Below are positions 1-7,166 of a stretch of DNA of 47,782 nt, piece after piece. The notes under the pieces are model-generated. The model ran no database searches. It worked only from the letters and a program-made list of their open reading frames with translations, and was not told the origin of the DNA. The translations under genes were made by a program, and so were the position numbers. This DNA is from Clostridia bacterium (GTDB lineage Bacteria > Bacillota > Clostridia > Oscillospirales > Acutalibacteraceae). Numbering within the stretch: position 1 is the first letter of the stretch; every line of letters starts with the position of its first letter. The stretch is from the NCBI GenBank assembly GCA_017409845.1, contig JAFQRY010000032.1, positions 1 through 47,782 of the forward strand, given 5' to 3'.

Positions 1-174
1 AGTACCTTTGTACGCCTTCGGTCGAAGATTAACCCCTCCGCTTCACTTTCGTTCAGCACCTCCCCTGAAGGGGAGGCAGTCATTCAGCTTCCTTTCTCAA
101 CAGTCACCAGCTTGCCGAAAAACAAGTTTTTCGACAAGCTGTAACGGGTCGGAATTTTCCGACCCGTTTAACTT
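1..174. repeat. Intergenic palindrome cluster after argD
   Basis: No gene is supported here. The stretch holds three palindromes in a row: CCTCCCC-TGAA-GGGGAGG at 59-76, a 16-bp stem with one mismatch and a 2-nt centre at 108-141, and a perfect 12-bp stem at 143-168. The first resembles the CCTCC/GGAGG palindrome at 19537-19556, so it probably belongs to a dispersed intergenic repeat family. An open frame crossing this stretch into argD on the plus strand looks like a shadow, because argD on the other strand explains that DNA. Confidence 0.5.
143..168 (-). terminator. Hairpin after the arg operon
   Basis: A perfect 12-bp inverted repeat (AACGGGTCGGAA / TTCCGACCCGTT, 2-nt centre) begins seven bases past the argD stop. 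There is no good T-run on the minus side, so it may be a weak terminator or an mRNA-stabilising 3' end. A second long hairpin at 108-141 follows and could act with it. Confidence 0.5.
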
Positions 175-1338
175 TTATTCTTCAATTATTTCGCAAAGTA
201 TATCCATTGCATTTTCGAGAAGCTCAAAGGGAATGTTGAGGGGAGGGAGGAGTCTTACCTTTGTTTTTGCACTTAAAACAAGAACTCCCTTTTCCATAGC
301 CGCTGCAATGATTTCTTTTGCAGACTTTTCGCATTCGATTCCGAGCATAAAACCTTTGCCCGAAACGCTTTTCACTTTTTTGCAAGCAGAAAGCCTTGAA
401 ACGATATACTCGCTCTTTTTGGTAACATCAATGAGCAGGTTATCGTCGATTCTTGAAAGAATGCTGATTGCACCTGCACAGCAGATGGGGTTTCCGCCGA
501 AGGTTGAGCCGTGGCTGCCGGGAGTGAGAATATCCTGCACCTTCTCGCCGAGCATGGTTGCACCGAGAGGCAGACCGCCTGCGAGACCCTTTGCGGTTGA
601 AACGATATCGGGCATGACGCCGTAATGCATGTAGCTGTAAAGCTTGCCCGTTCTTCCGTTACCTGTCTGAACCTCGTCAATGATAACGAGCATATTCTTT
701 TCTTTTGCGATTTCAAAAACGCCCTTGACGAATTCATCCGTCAGAGGAAGAACGCCGCCTTCACCCTGGATTGTTTCCATCATAATTGCGGCACAGCCGT
801 TTGCATCCGCAAGCTCTTTGACAGAATCGAGATTGTTTGCTTCCGCATAAACAAAGCCCTCGGTGAAGGGACCGAAATCGGTGTGGAAATTATCCTGACC
901 TGTTGCGGCAAGAGTGGTGATTGTTCTGCCGTGGAAGCTGTTTCTGAGAGTGATGATTGTTGAATTGCCCTCACCCTTGTTTTTGAGTGCCCAGAGTCTT
1001 GCGGCTTTGATTGCACACTCATTTGCTTCCGCACCCGAATTCGAGAAGAAAACCTTTTTCATTCCCGTTCTTTCGCAGAGCATTTGTGCCAATTCGGCAC
1101 AGGGCTTTGTGTAGTAAAGGTTTGAGGTGTGACCGAGAAGCGATGCCTGAACGGTGACCGCCTCAACCCATTCGTCGTCTGCTGCACCGAAGGTGTTGAC
1201 GGCAATGCCGCTTCCGAGGTCGATGTATTCCTTGTCATCCTCTCCGTAGAGAAGGGCACCGTTGCCCTCTGAAAGCTCAACGGGAAAACGTGCATATGTA
1301 TTTGCAATAAATTGCTTGTCTGTTTCAAAAATTGCCAT
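175..1338 (-). CDS. argD: Acetylornithine aminotransferase
   Basis: PLP-dependent class-III aminotransferase of 387 residues, the usual ArgD length. It converts N-acetylglutamate semialdehyde to N2-acetylornithine with glutamate as amino donor, in the cytoplasm. Visible motifs are SNSGAEANE near 99-107, the PLP aspartate in IIDEVQTGNGRTG (D221), and the Schiff-base lysine in STAKGLAGG (K250). The start is backed by an AAGGAG site eight bases upstream. It is the last gene of argC-argJ-argB-argD, 12 bases after argB. ArgD-type enzymes can also act on succinyldiaminopimelate, but the operon position makes the arginine role primary. Confidence 0.96.
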   Translation of the reverse strand: MAIFETDKQFIANTYARFPVELSEGNGALLYGEDDKEYIDLGSGIAVNTFGAADDEWVEAVTVQASLLGHTSNLYYTKPCAELAQMLCERTGMKKVFFSNSGAEANECAIKAARLWALKNKGEGNSTIITLRNSFHGRTITTLAATGQDNFHTDFGPFTEGFVYAEANNLDSVKELADANGCAAIMMETIQGEGGVLPLTDEFVKGVFEIAKEKNMLVIIDEVQTGNGRTGKLYSYMHYGVMPDIVSTAKGLAGGLPLGATMLGEKVQDILTPGSHGSTFGGNPICCAGAISILSRIDDNLLIDVTKKSEYIVSRLSACKKVKSVSGKGFMLGIECEKSAKEIIAAAMEKGVLVLSAKTKVRLLPPLNIPFELLENAMDILCEIIEE

Positions 1339-1350
1339 AATAATTGCTCC

Positions 1351-2208
1351 TTAGCCCTGAACAAACATTGTTCCGAGACCTTCGTCGGTTAAAATTTCAA
1401 TAAGAAGTGAGTGGGGAACGGTTCCGTCAAGAATGAAAACTTTTTTTACGCCTCTGCGGATTGCTTCGCCGCAGCAGTCGATTTTGGGAATCATGCCGCC
1501 TGAAATAATGCCCTCGTGAACAAGCTGAGCAATATCGCTGACATAAATCTTCGGAATGAGAGTTGACGGGTCATCCTTATCACGGAGAATGCCTGCAATA
1601 TCGGTCATTGAAATAAGGCACTCGGCTTTGAGTGTTCCTGCGATTTTTGCGGCGGCTGTGTCTGCATTTATGTTGTAGATATTACCGTCATCATCGCAGG
1701 CTGTTGTTGAAATAACGGGAACATATCCTTTTTCGAGAAGGTCGAGGATCGGTTCAGGGTTAATCTCGGTTATTTCGCCGACATAGCCGAGTCTTTCGTC
1801 CTTTACAGCTGCTTTGATGAGCTGACCGTCTGCACCGCAAAGACCGACAGCCTTGCTTCCGAGTCTGCCGAGAAGAGCAACAAGGCTCTTGTTGACCTTG
1901 CCTGCAAGCACCATTTGAACGATATCAACGGTTTCCTTGTCGGTTACGCGAAGCCCGTCAACCCATTCGCTCTTTTTGCCGATTTTGCCGAGCATATCAT
2001 TGATTTCGGGACCGCCGCCGTGAACGAGAACAACCTTTACACCGATGAGAGAAAGAAGTGCGATATCGCCCATAACTGCGTTTTTGAGGTCCTCATTGAT
2101 CATGGCGTTGCCGCCGTATTTGATAACAACGATTTTGTTTGAATATTTCTGAATATAGGGCAGGGCTTCAACAAGCACCTGACCCCTGAGATTATTTGTG
2201 ATTTCCAT
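1351..2208 (-). CDS. argB: Acetylglutamate kinase
   Basis: Amino-acid-kinase-fold protein of about 285 residues that phosphorylates N-acetylglutamate with ATP, usually the arginine-inhibited step. Motifs seen are VVIKYGGNAM near the N-terminus, VLVHGGGPEIND for substrate binding, and GGMIPKIDCC in the C-terminal nucleotide lobe. An ATG six bases further upstream (2214) is in frame. The AAGGA site sits about nine bases from the ATG at 2208 but only three from the upper one, so I prefer 2208. It lies between argJ (26 bases upstream) and argD. An N-terminal extension like that of arginine-sensitive ArgB is present, so feedback inhibition is plausible but inferred. Confidence 0.95.
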   Translation of the reverse strand: MEITNNLRGQVLVEALPYIQKYSNKIVVIKYGGNAMINEDLKNAVMGDIALLSLIGVKVVLVHGGGPEINDMLGKIGKKSEWVDGLRVTDKETVDIVQMVLAGKVNKSLVALLGRLGSKAVGLCGADGQLIKAAVKDERLGYVGEITEINPEPILDLLEKGYVPVISTTACDDDGNIYNINADTAAAKIAGTLKAECLISMTDIAGILRDKDDPSTLIPKIYVSDIAQLVHEGIISGGMIPKIDCCGEAIRRGVKKVFILDGTVPHSLLIEILTDEGLGTMFVQG

Positions 2209-2234
2209 TTTCATACATCCTTATTTCTGCTGTT

Positions 2235-3446
2235 TTATGTTCTGTAGTCGCCGTTGATTTTAACATAATCATATGTCAGGTCGCAGCCCCATGCGGTTGC
2301 ATCAGAGCTGCCGCTGTTGAGCTCAATGAGAACCTGGATTTCTTTTTCGGTAAGAACTTTCTTTGCGATTTCCTCAGAGAAATCAATGCCTGCACCGTTT
2401 TTGCAGACATCAACCTGACCTGCTGCGGATCTGAATGAAACATCAATTTTGTTAACATCAACATCCGCACCGCTGTAGCCGATTGCACAGAGAACTCTGC
2501 CCCAGTTTGCATCCGCACCGAACATTGCAGCCTTGAAGAGCGATGAGCAGATAACCGACTTTGAAACGGTGACTGCAATTTCCTTTGAAGCAGCACCCGT
2601 AACGATGCATTCGAGAAGCTTTGTTGCACCCTCACCGTCACCTGCAATCATGCGGCAGAGATGGGTTGTGACGGCATTGAGTGCCTTGCAGAATTCGTCG
2701 AATGCTGCACCCTCGCAGGTGATTTCGTCGTTGCCTGCCATGCCGTTTGCAAGAACAGATACCATGTCGTTTGTTGAGGTATCGCCGTCAACGCTGACCA
2801 TATTGAAGGAGGATTTGACATCCTCGCTGAGTGCCTTCTGAAGCATTGCGGGAGAGATTGCACAGTCAGTTGTGACGAAAACGAGCATTGTTGCCATGTT
2901 GGGATGAATCATGCCCGAGCCCTTTGCAATGCCGCCGATTCTGCATTCAACGCCGCCGATTTCAAATGAATATGAAACGATTTTTTCAACCGTGTCGGTT
3001 GTCATTATCGCAGCCGCAGCATCTTCGCTGTCGGTCTTAAGCTCTTTTACAAGAGAGGGGATGCCCTCTGCGATGGGAGTGATGTCAAGTGTCTGACCGA
3101 TAACGCCCGTTGAAGCAACGATAATATCCTTATCGGAAATTCCGAGCTCGTTTGCAATAAGAGAGCACATGCCTTCAGCGATTTCAATTCCGTTTGCGTT
3201 GCAGGTATTTGCGTTGCCGCTGTTGCAGATAACCGCCTGAGCATAGCCGTCTGCAACATTGTTTTTCGTAACCGTAATGGGTGCACCCTTAACGAGGTTT
3301 GTTGTGTAAACGCAGGCTGCAGCCGCTTTTTTCTCGCTGAGAATGAGAGCGAGATCTTTTTTTGTTTTGTTTTTTCTGATTCCGCAATGAACTCCGCTTG
3401 CGGTAAAGCCTTTTGCGGCACAGATGCCGCCCGAAATCTGTTTCAT
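2235..3446 (-). CDS. argJ: Bifunctional ornithine acetyltransferase / N-acetylglutamate synthase
   Basis: ArgJ-family protein of 403 residues that moves the acetyl group from acetylornithine to glutamate and so recycles it. Members are made as a precursor that cuts itself into two chains before a conserved Thr. That site is visible in GSGMIHPNMATMLVF (A-T bond). The C-terminal region DATAWGCDLTYDYV is typical. No separate argA or argE was seen, which agrees with a cyclic route in which ArgJ supplies acetylglutamate, though whether it also uses acetyl-CoA cannot be read from sequence. An AAGGA site eight bases upstream sets the start. It sits 19 bases after argC. Confidence 0.95.
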   Translation of the reverse strand: MKQISGGICAAKGFTASGVHCGIRKNKTKKDLALILSEKKAAAACVYTTNLVKGAPITVTKNNVADGYAQAVICNSGNANTCNANGIEIAEGMCSLIANELGISDKDIIVASTGVIGQTLDITPIAEGIPSLVKELKTDSEDAAAAIMTTDTVEKIVSYSFEIGGVECRIGGIAKGSGMIHPNMATMLVFVTTDCAISPAMLQKALSEDVKSSFNMVSVDGDTSTNDMVSVLANGMAGNDEITCEGAAFDEFCKALNAVTTHLCRMIAGDGEGATKLLECIVTGAASKEIAVTVSKSVICSSLFKAAMFGADANWGRVLCAIGYSGADVDVNKIDVSFRSAAGQVDVCKNGAGIDFSEEIAKKVLTEKEIQVLIELNSGSSDATAWGCDLTYDYVKINGDYRT

Positions 3447-3465
3447 TCTTATTATCCTTTCAGAA

Positions 3466-4404
3466 TCAGAGAGTCAGACCTGTTTTCGGGTCGATTCCCA
3501 TGAGAATATTCATACATTCAACGGCGGCACCCGAAGCACCCTTGCCGAGATTATCGTAACGTGCAAGAAGAAGAATTCTGTCTTCGTTGCCCTTGACGAG
3601 AATTTCCATGCCGTCGTTTCCGCTCATTTTTTCGGCACAGAACATGGCATCCTCGCCTGTTTCTTCGGTGTATTTAACGAAATCCGAGCCGTATGCATTT
3701 TTGTAAGCATCTATTATATCACAAATGCCCTTGCCATTGCAAAGGTTTTCTTTAAAAAGAGGAACGGTAACTGCCATTCCGCTGTAATAATCGGCAACGA
3801 TAGGGCTGAAAAGGGGAGCGTGGGAAATTCCCGTTATTGCCTTCATCTCTTTGAGGTGCTTATGCTCCTGGGTGAGGGCATACTGACGGGGAGAATTGAG
3901 AAAGCTCTCTCTTGCACCGTTTTCATATTGAGCAATCATCTTTTTTCCGCCGCCGCTGTAGCCTGTTACCGAGTGGCAGGTGAGAAGTGCATCCGCGGGA
4001 AGAATGCCTGCTGCAACGAGGGGATAAACAAGAGCTATAAATCCGCTTGCGTGGCAGCCGGGGACTGCAACACGCTTTGAATTTTTGATTTTTTCAAGAT
4101 GAGCAGCCGAAAGCTCGGGGAAGCCGTATGCCCACTCGGGATTGGTGCGGTGTGCGGTTGAAGCGTCAATAACCTTAACGTCGGGATTATCTATCAGCGA
4201 TACCGCTTCAATTGCTGCTGCATCGGGAAGACAGAGAAATGCAATGTCGCAGGAATTGAGAGCCTGCTTTCTTGCCGCCGTATCCTTGCGGAGCTCCTCG
4301 CTGAGAGTTATTATTTCAATATCGTCACGGCATGAAAGTCTTTCAAAAATCCTGAGACCGGTTGTGCCTTCCTTGCCGTCAATAAAAATCTTCGTTTTGT
4401 TCAT
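3466..4404 (-). CDS. argC: N-acetyl-gamma-glutamyl-phosphate reductase (short type)
   Basis: NADPH-dependent reductase of 312 residues, first gene of the operon. It has the compact type-2 form: an N-terminal IFIDGKEGTTGLRIFERL in place of the longer type-1 Rossmann start, ASTAHRTNPEWAYGFPEL in the middle, and the catalytic cysteine in VAVPGCHASGF (C117). A likely substrate histidine lies in ITGISHAPLFSP. The leader is short, about 27 bases, with GAGGT as ribosome site. Transcription probably starts from the consensus promoter at 4438-4466, whose -10 lies in an ARG-box-like palindrome, so control by an ArgR-type repressor is likely. Confidence 0.95.
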   Translation of the reverse strand: MNKTKIFIDGKEGTTGLRIFERLSCRDDIEIITLSEELRKDTAARKQALNSCDIAFLCLPDAAAIEAVSLIDNPDVKVIDASTAHRTNPEWAYGFPELSAAHLEKIKNSKRVAVPGCHASGFIALVYPLVAAGILPADALLTCHSVTGYSGGGKKMIAQYENGARESFLNSPRQYALTQEHKHLKEMKAITGISHAPLFSPIVADYYSGMAVTVPLFKENLCNGKGICDIIDAYKNAYGSDFVKYTEETGEDAMFCAEKMSGNDGMEILVKGNEDRILLLARYDNLGKGASGAAVECMNILMGIDPKTGLTL

Positions 4405-4432
4405 AAAATATGTACCTCGAGTATTGATGTGT

Positions 4433-4444
4433 GTATAATTATAC
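4433..4444. promoter_or_regulatory. ARG-box-like operator over the argC -10
   Basis: Perfect 12-bp palindrome GTATAATTATAC that covers the -10 of the main argC promoter. ArgR/AhrC operators are AT-rich 18-bp palindromes built on TGNAT/ATNCA half sites. This site and nearby TATGTATAAA and AAATGAATTA fit that style loosely. Position suggests repression by arginine. No argR gene is in the window. Confidence 0.55.
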
Positions 4445-4466
4445 GGTTTTATATGTATAAAGTCAA
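4438..4466 (-). promoter_or_regulatory. Main argC promoter
   Basis: On the minus strand TTGACT (4461-4466), 17-bp spacer, TATAAT (4438-4443). Near-perfect sigma-A promoter ending about 33 bases before the argC start. Confidence 0.75.
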
Positions 4467-4500
4467 GAAAAAATTGTATATAAATGAATTATCGGCATAT

Positions 4501-4528
4501 ATTATACAATAATTAATTGACCTTACAA
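4501..4528 (-). promoter_or_regulatory. Second, upstream arg promoter candidate
   Basis: Minus-strand TTGTAA (4523-4528), 16-bp spacer, TATAAT (4501-4506), upstream of the main promoter and just past the ldhA stop. It would give a longer leader through the ARG-box-like region. Confidence 0.4.
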
Positions 4529-4550
4529 CTGCTTTGTGCAAAAAGCACAG

Positions 4551-5549
4551 TTAAATTCTGATCTTCTTCCTGACCGCAATTTCATTTTCAAGCGGCTTGC
4601 CGTCAAAGAAGCTGCGGAGATTGCCGAGCGTTGTTTCCGCAATTTTTTCGAGAGCCTCGTGAGTGAGGAATGCCTGATGGGAGGTTATGAGCACATTCGG
4701 CATCATAATCAGTCTTGAAAGAGTATCATCCTTAAGAATGCTTTCGGATAAATCCTCATAGAAAAATTCACTTTCTTCCTCATAAACATCAAGACCCGCA
4801 CCGCCGACCTTGCCGCTCTTTATTCCTTCGATAAGAGCCTCGGTGTCGATAAGAGCACCTCTCGAGGTGTTGAGAATAAACACCTTATCCTTCATCATTT
4901 TCAGAGAATAGCTGTTGACGATGTGGTAGGTTTCGCTTGTCAGGGGGCAGTGAAGGGAAATGACATCCGAGCGGGCAAAAAGCTCCTCGAGCGGAACATA
5001 TTCAAGATATCCCTGAGAAGGATAGGGGTCATAGGCGATAACATTCATGCCGATGCCACGGCAGATTTCAATAAACGCCATTCCGATTTTACCCGTGCCG
5101 ATAACTCCGAGGGTTTTGCCGTGAAGGTCAAAGCCGACAAAGCCGTTGAGGCTGAAGTTGGAGTCACGGGTTCTGATATATGCCTTATGAGTTTTTCTTA
5201 CAAGGGTCAGCAGAAGAGCAAGGGCGTGCTCCGCAATGGCGTGGGGAGAATATTCGGGCACACGCACAACGGGCATTATATCCTTTGCGGCGGCAAGGTC
5301 AACATTATTGTATCCTGCACATCGGAGAGCAATAATTTCAACTCCGTTATCTTTGAGAACGGATATTGTTTCTTTGCCGATATCGTCATTTACAAAAGCG
5401 ATAACAGCTTTTGCATCCTTTGCCATAACCGCAGTTCTCGGGCTGAGCTTTGATTCAAAATATTCAATCTCAATTCCGTATTGGTTTTTCAGCTTATCAA
5501 AATAAATTTTATCGTAGGGCTTGGTATCAAAAAAAGCAACTTTATTCAT
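4551..5549 (-). CDS. ldhA: D-lactate dehydrogenase (D-2-hydroxyacid dehydrogenase family)
   Basis: NAD-dependent fermentative D-LDH of 332 residues that reduces pyruvate to D-lactate. It follows E. coli LdhA closely by eye: FFDTKPYD at the start, ALRCAGYNNVDL, TRDSNFSLNGF, the Rossmann GTGKIG (151-156), catalytic Arg in NTSRGALID (R230) and the acid-base His in TSHQAFL (H291). The AEHAL and DPYPS motifs separate it from SerA. Two in-frame starts exist: the ATG at 5549 (AAGGA, conserved MNKVAFFD start) and one five codons earlier with its own GGAAGGA site. I use the conserved one. It lies 60 bases after the DUF1015 gene, with an RBS-covering hairpin between them. Confidence 0.9.
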   Translation of the reverse strand: MNKVAFFDTKPYDKIYFDKLKNQYGIEIEYFESKLSPRTAVMAKDAKAVIAFVNDDIGKETISVLKDNGVEIIALRCAGYNNVDLAAAKDIMPVVRVPEYSPHAIAEHALALLLTLVRKTHKAYIRTRDSNFSLNGFVGFDLHGKTLGVIGTGKIGMAFIEICRGIGMNVIAYDPYPSQGYLEYVPLEELFARSDVISLHCPLTSETYHIVNSYSLKMMKDKVFILNTSRGALIDTEALIEGIKSGKVGGAGLDVYEEESEFFYEDLSESILKDDTLSRLIMMPNVLITSHQAFLTHEALEKIAETTLGNLRSFFDGKPLENEIAVRKKIRI

Positions 5550-5569
5550 GGTGCATCCTTTCATAAATA

Positions 5570-5603
5570 TATCCTTCCGGGTTTATTATTCTCCGAAAGG
5601 ATA
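5570..5603 (-). promoter_or_regulatory. Intercistronic hairpin covering an ldhA ribosome site
   Basis: On the minus strand TATCCTTTCGG pairs with CCGGAAGGATA around a 12-nt loop (11 bp, one G-T wobble). The 3' arm contains the GGAAGGA ribosome site of the upper ldhA start. The 5' arm could instead pair with the second AAAGGAT site. There is no T-run, so a terminator is less likely than translational control or RNA processing. Confidence 0.4.
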
Positions 5604-5609
5604 CAAATA

Positions 5610-6854
5610 TTATTTAAGCTTGTGAATAAAAAGACCGCTGAGAAGCTTGGGCTCAAACCATGTTGATTTGGGAGGCATGATTTTATCGGCATCCGCAATA
5701 TCCATGAGCTCCCTGAGAGTTGTGGGATACATTGAGAATGCAAGGCACATATCTTCGCTTGCTCTGCGTTCGAGCTCGCCGAGACCTCTGATTCCGCCTA
5801 CAAAATCAATCCTTTTATCCGTTCTGGGGTCGTGAATATCAAGAACGGGGGAGATAAGATTATTCTGAAGAATTGAAACATCGAGCGATTCAACGGGATC
5901 GTTTGCGTTGAAGGTGCCCTCTTTTGCGGTGAGCTTATACCATTTTCCGCCGAGGAGCATTCCGAAGGTGTGAGCCGATTCGGGTTTGTATGCAGCATCG
6001 CCTGCAGGCTCAACGGTGAATTTTTCGCTGATTTTTTCAATGAACTGTTCGGGAGTGTTTCCGTTAAGGTCTTTCATAACACGGTTGTAATCCATGATTT
6101 CAAGCTCGTTGCAGTCGAAAAGCACGGCAAGGAAGAAGTTGAATTCTTCGCTTCCGTCAAAATCGGGGAGCTGCTCTCTTCTCTTAAGACCTACCCTGAC
6201 GGCGGATGCCGCTCTGTGGTGACCGTCGGCAATATAAAGATAATCAACCTTTTTGAAAAGCTCCGAGATTTTTGCGTTTGTTTCGCCGCAGTCAATGACC
6301 CACACGGTGTTTGCAATGCCGTCGGCGGTAACGAAATCATATTCGGGCTCATGGCTACCGCACCAGCCGGAAACAATTTCTGCGATTTCCTGCTGAGGGC
6401 GGTAGGTCAGAAAAATGGGACCTGTGTTTGCATCGCAGTAATCAACATGGTTGATTCTGTCTGCCTCTTTGTCGGCTCTGGTGTGCTCATGCTTTTTGAT
6501 GACATTGTTGATATAATCGTCAATCGAAACGCAGCCCACAAGACCCGTCTGGCTTCTGCCGTTCATAATCTGGCGGTATATATAAAATCTGTTTTCTTCG
6601 TCCTGTCTGCAGATGCCGTCGCTGACAAGCTTTTCGAGGTTTTCCTTTGCTTTGAGATAGACGGCTTCCGAATAGAGGTCGGTGCCTGCAGGCAAATCTA
6701 TTTCAGCCTTATCAACATGAAGGAATGAATAAGGATTTCCTTCAACCGTTTTTGCGGCTTCTTCGCTGTTCATAACATCATAGGGGAGAGCAGCAACCTT
6801 CTCTGCGTATACAGGAAGAGGTCTGATTGCTCTGAAGGGTCTGAAAACTGCCAT
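5610..6854 (-). CDS. DUF1015 family protein
   Basis: Cytoplasmic protein of 414 residues, full length for DUF1015 (COG4198). It starts with the hallmark PFRAIRPLPVYAEKVAALPYDV and carries the family's YIADGHHRAASA and FLTYRPQQE stretches. No enzyme activity is established. Family members often sit beside serA/serC-type genes and have been guessed to act near serine or hydroxyacid metabolism. Here the downstream partner is a D-lactate dehydrogenase of the same dehydrogenase superfamily as SerA. An AAAGGA site lies about nine bases from the ATG. The promoter at 6890-6918 has an inverted repeat in its spacer, so a dedicated regulator is possible. Confidence 0.88.
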   Translation of the reverse strand: MAVFRPFRAIRPLPVYAEKVAALPYDVMNSEEAAKTVEGNPYSFLHVDKAEIDLPAGTDLYSEAVYLKAKENLEKLVSDGICRQDEENRFYIYRQIMNGRSQTGLVGCVSIDDYINNVIKKHEHTRADKEADRINHVDYCDANTGPIFLTYRPQQEIAEIVSGWCGSHEPEYDFVTADGIANTVWVIDCGETNAKISELFKKVDYLYIADGHHRAASAVRVGLKRREQLPDFDGSEEFNFFLAVLFDCNELEIMDYNRVMKDLNGNTPEQFIEKISEKFTVEPAGDAAYKPESAHTFGMLLGGKWYKLTAKEGTFNANDPVESLDVSILQNNLISPVLDIHDPRTDKRIDFVGGIRGLGELERRASEDMCLAFSMYPTTLRELMDIADADKIMPPKSTWFEPKLLSGLFIHKLK

Positions 6855-6889
6855 TGGATGTCATCCTTTCGGAATAAAATATATAAAGT

Positions 6890-6918
6890 ATAGTATCACA
6901 AATGTGATTTTATTTCAA
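6890..6918 (-). promoter_or_regulatory. DUF1015-ldhA promoter with operator-like repeat
   Basis: Minus-strand TTGAAA (6913-6918), 17-bp spacer, TACTAT (6890-6895). Inside the spacer lies the inverted repeat ATCACA-AA-TGTGAT (6895-6908), well placed for a repressor. Confidence 0.6.
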
Positions 6919-6951
6919 GAAAAAACACAATAATTATATATCTTTATTTTA

Positions 6952-6980
6952 TTGTTAAAAACGAAAAAATATGGTAAAAT
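6952..6980 (+). promoter_or_regulatory. Promoter for the XRE membrane regulator
   Basis: TTGTTA (6952-6957), 17-bp spacer, TAAAAT (6975-6980). Confidence 0.5.
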
Positions 6981-7000
6981 TGAACAAAAAAGAGTGGAAA

Positions 7001-7144
7001 ATGATTGAATTGTGCAAATGCAACCGTCAGTTGACATATTGCAAGGCGGCGTTTGGTGGTCGGCAACCGAAAAAAGAGCTATCATGTGGTTGTCGGAAGG
7101 AAATCCGGCAAACAAAAAACAATCCGGTTTGCAAACACGGCTGA
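7001..7144 (+). CDS. Possible 47-residue Cys-rich basic leader peptide
   Basis: A short open frame starts about 20 bases past the promoter's -10 and ends 22 bases before the XRE gene. The product would be basic with six cysteines, arranged as CKC near the start, CGC in the middle and single cysteines between and at the end. The ribosome site is poor (GAGTGG three bases from ATG). I see no family match. It may be chance coding in a structured leader, so the entry is tentative. If translated it would be co-transcribed with the downstream regulator. Confidence 0.2.
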   Translation: MIELCKCNRQLTYCKAAFGGRQPKKELSCGCRKEIRQTKNNPVCKHG

Positions 7145-7166
7145 AAAAATCAAATGAGGTGAATTT

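Larger units (their letters stand above)
6855..7166. promoter_or_regulatory. Divergent control region, DUF1015-ldhA versus XRE regulator
   Basis: A 312-base gap between divergent genes. It holds a minus promoter at 6890-6918, a plus promoter at 6952-6980 and a leader of about 180 bases before the XRE gene. The leader contains a possible 47-codon Cys-rich frame and the inverted pair GCAAAC/GTTTGC near 7106-7136. I recognise no riboswitch class. Confidence 0.5.

Noticed and set aside
8-625. 205-codon open frame at the left edge
   Set aside because: It runs through intergenic palindromes and then antisense to argD, and has no family features.
4405-4550. T-box or arginine riboswitch leader
   Set aside because: The leader from the main promoter is about 30 bases, with no T-box motif or terminator-antiterminator pair.
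4551-5549. Phosphoglycerate dehydrogenase (SerA)
   Set aside because: DUF1015 context suggested it, but the residues follow LdhA throughout and no ACT domain is present.
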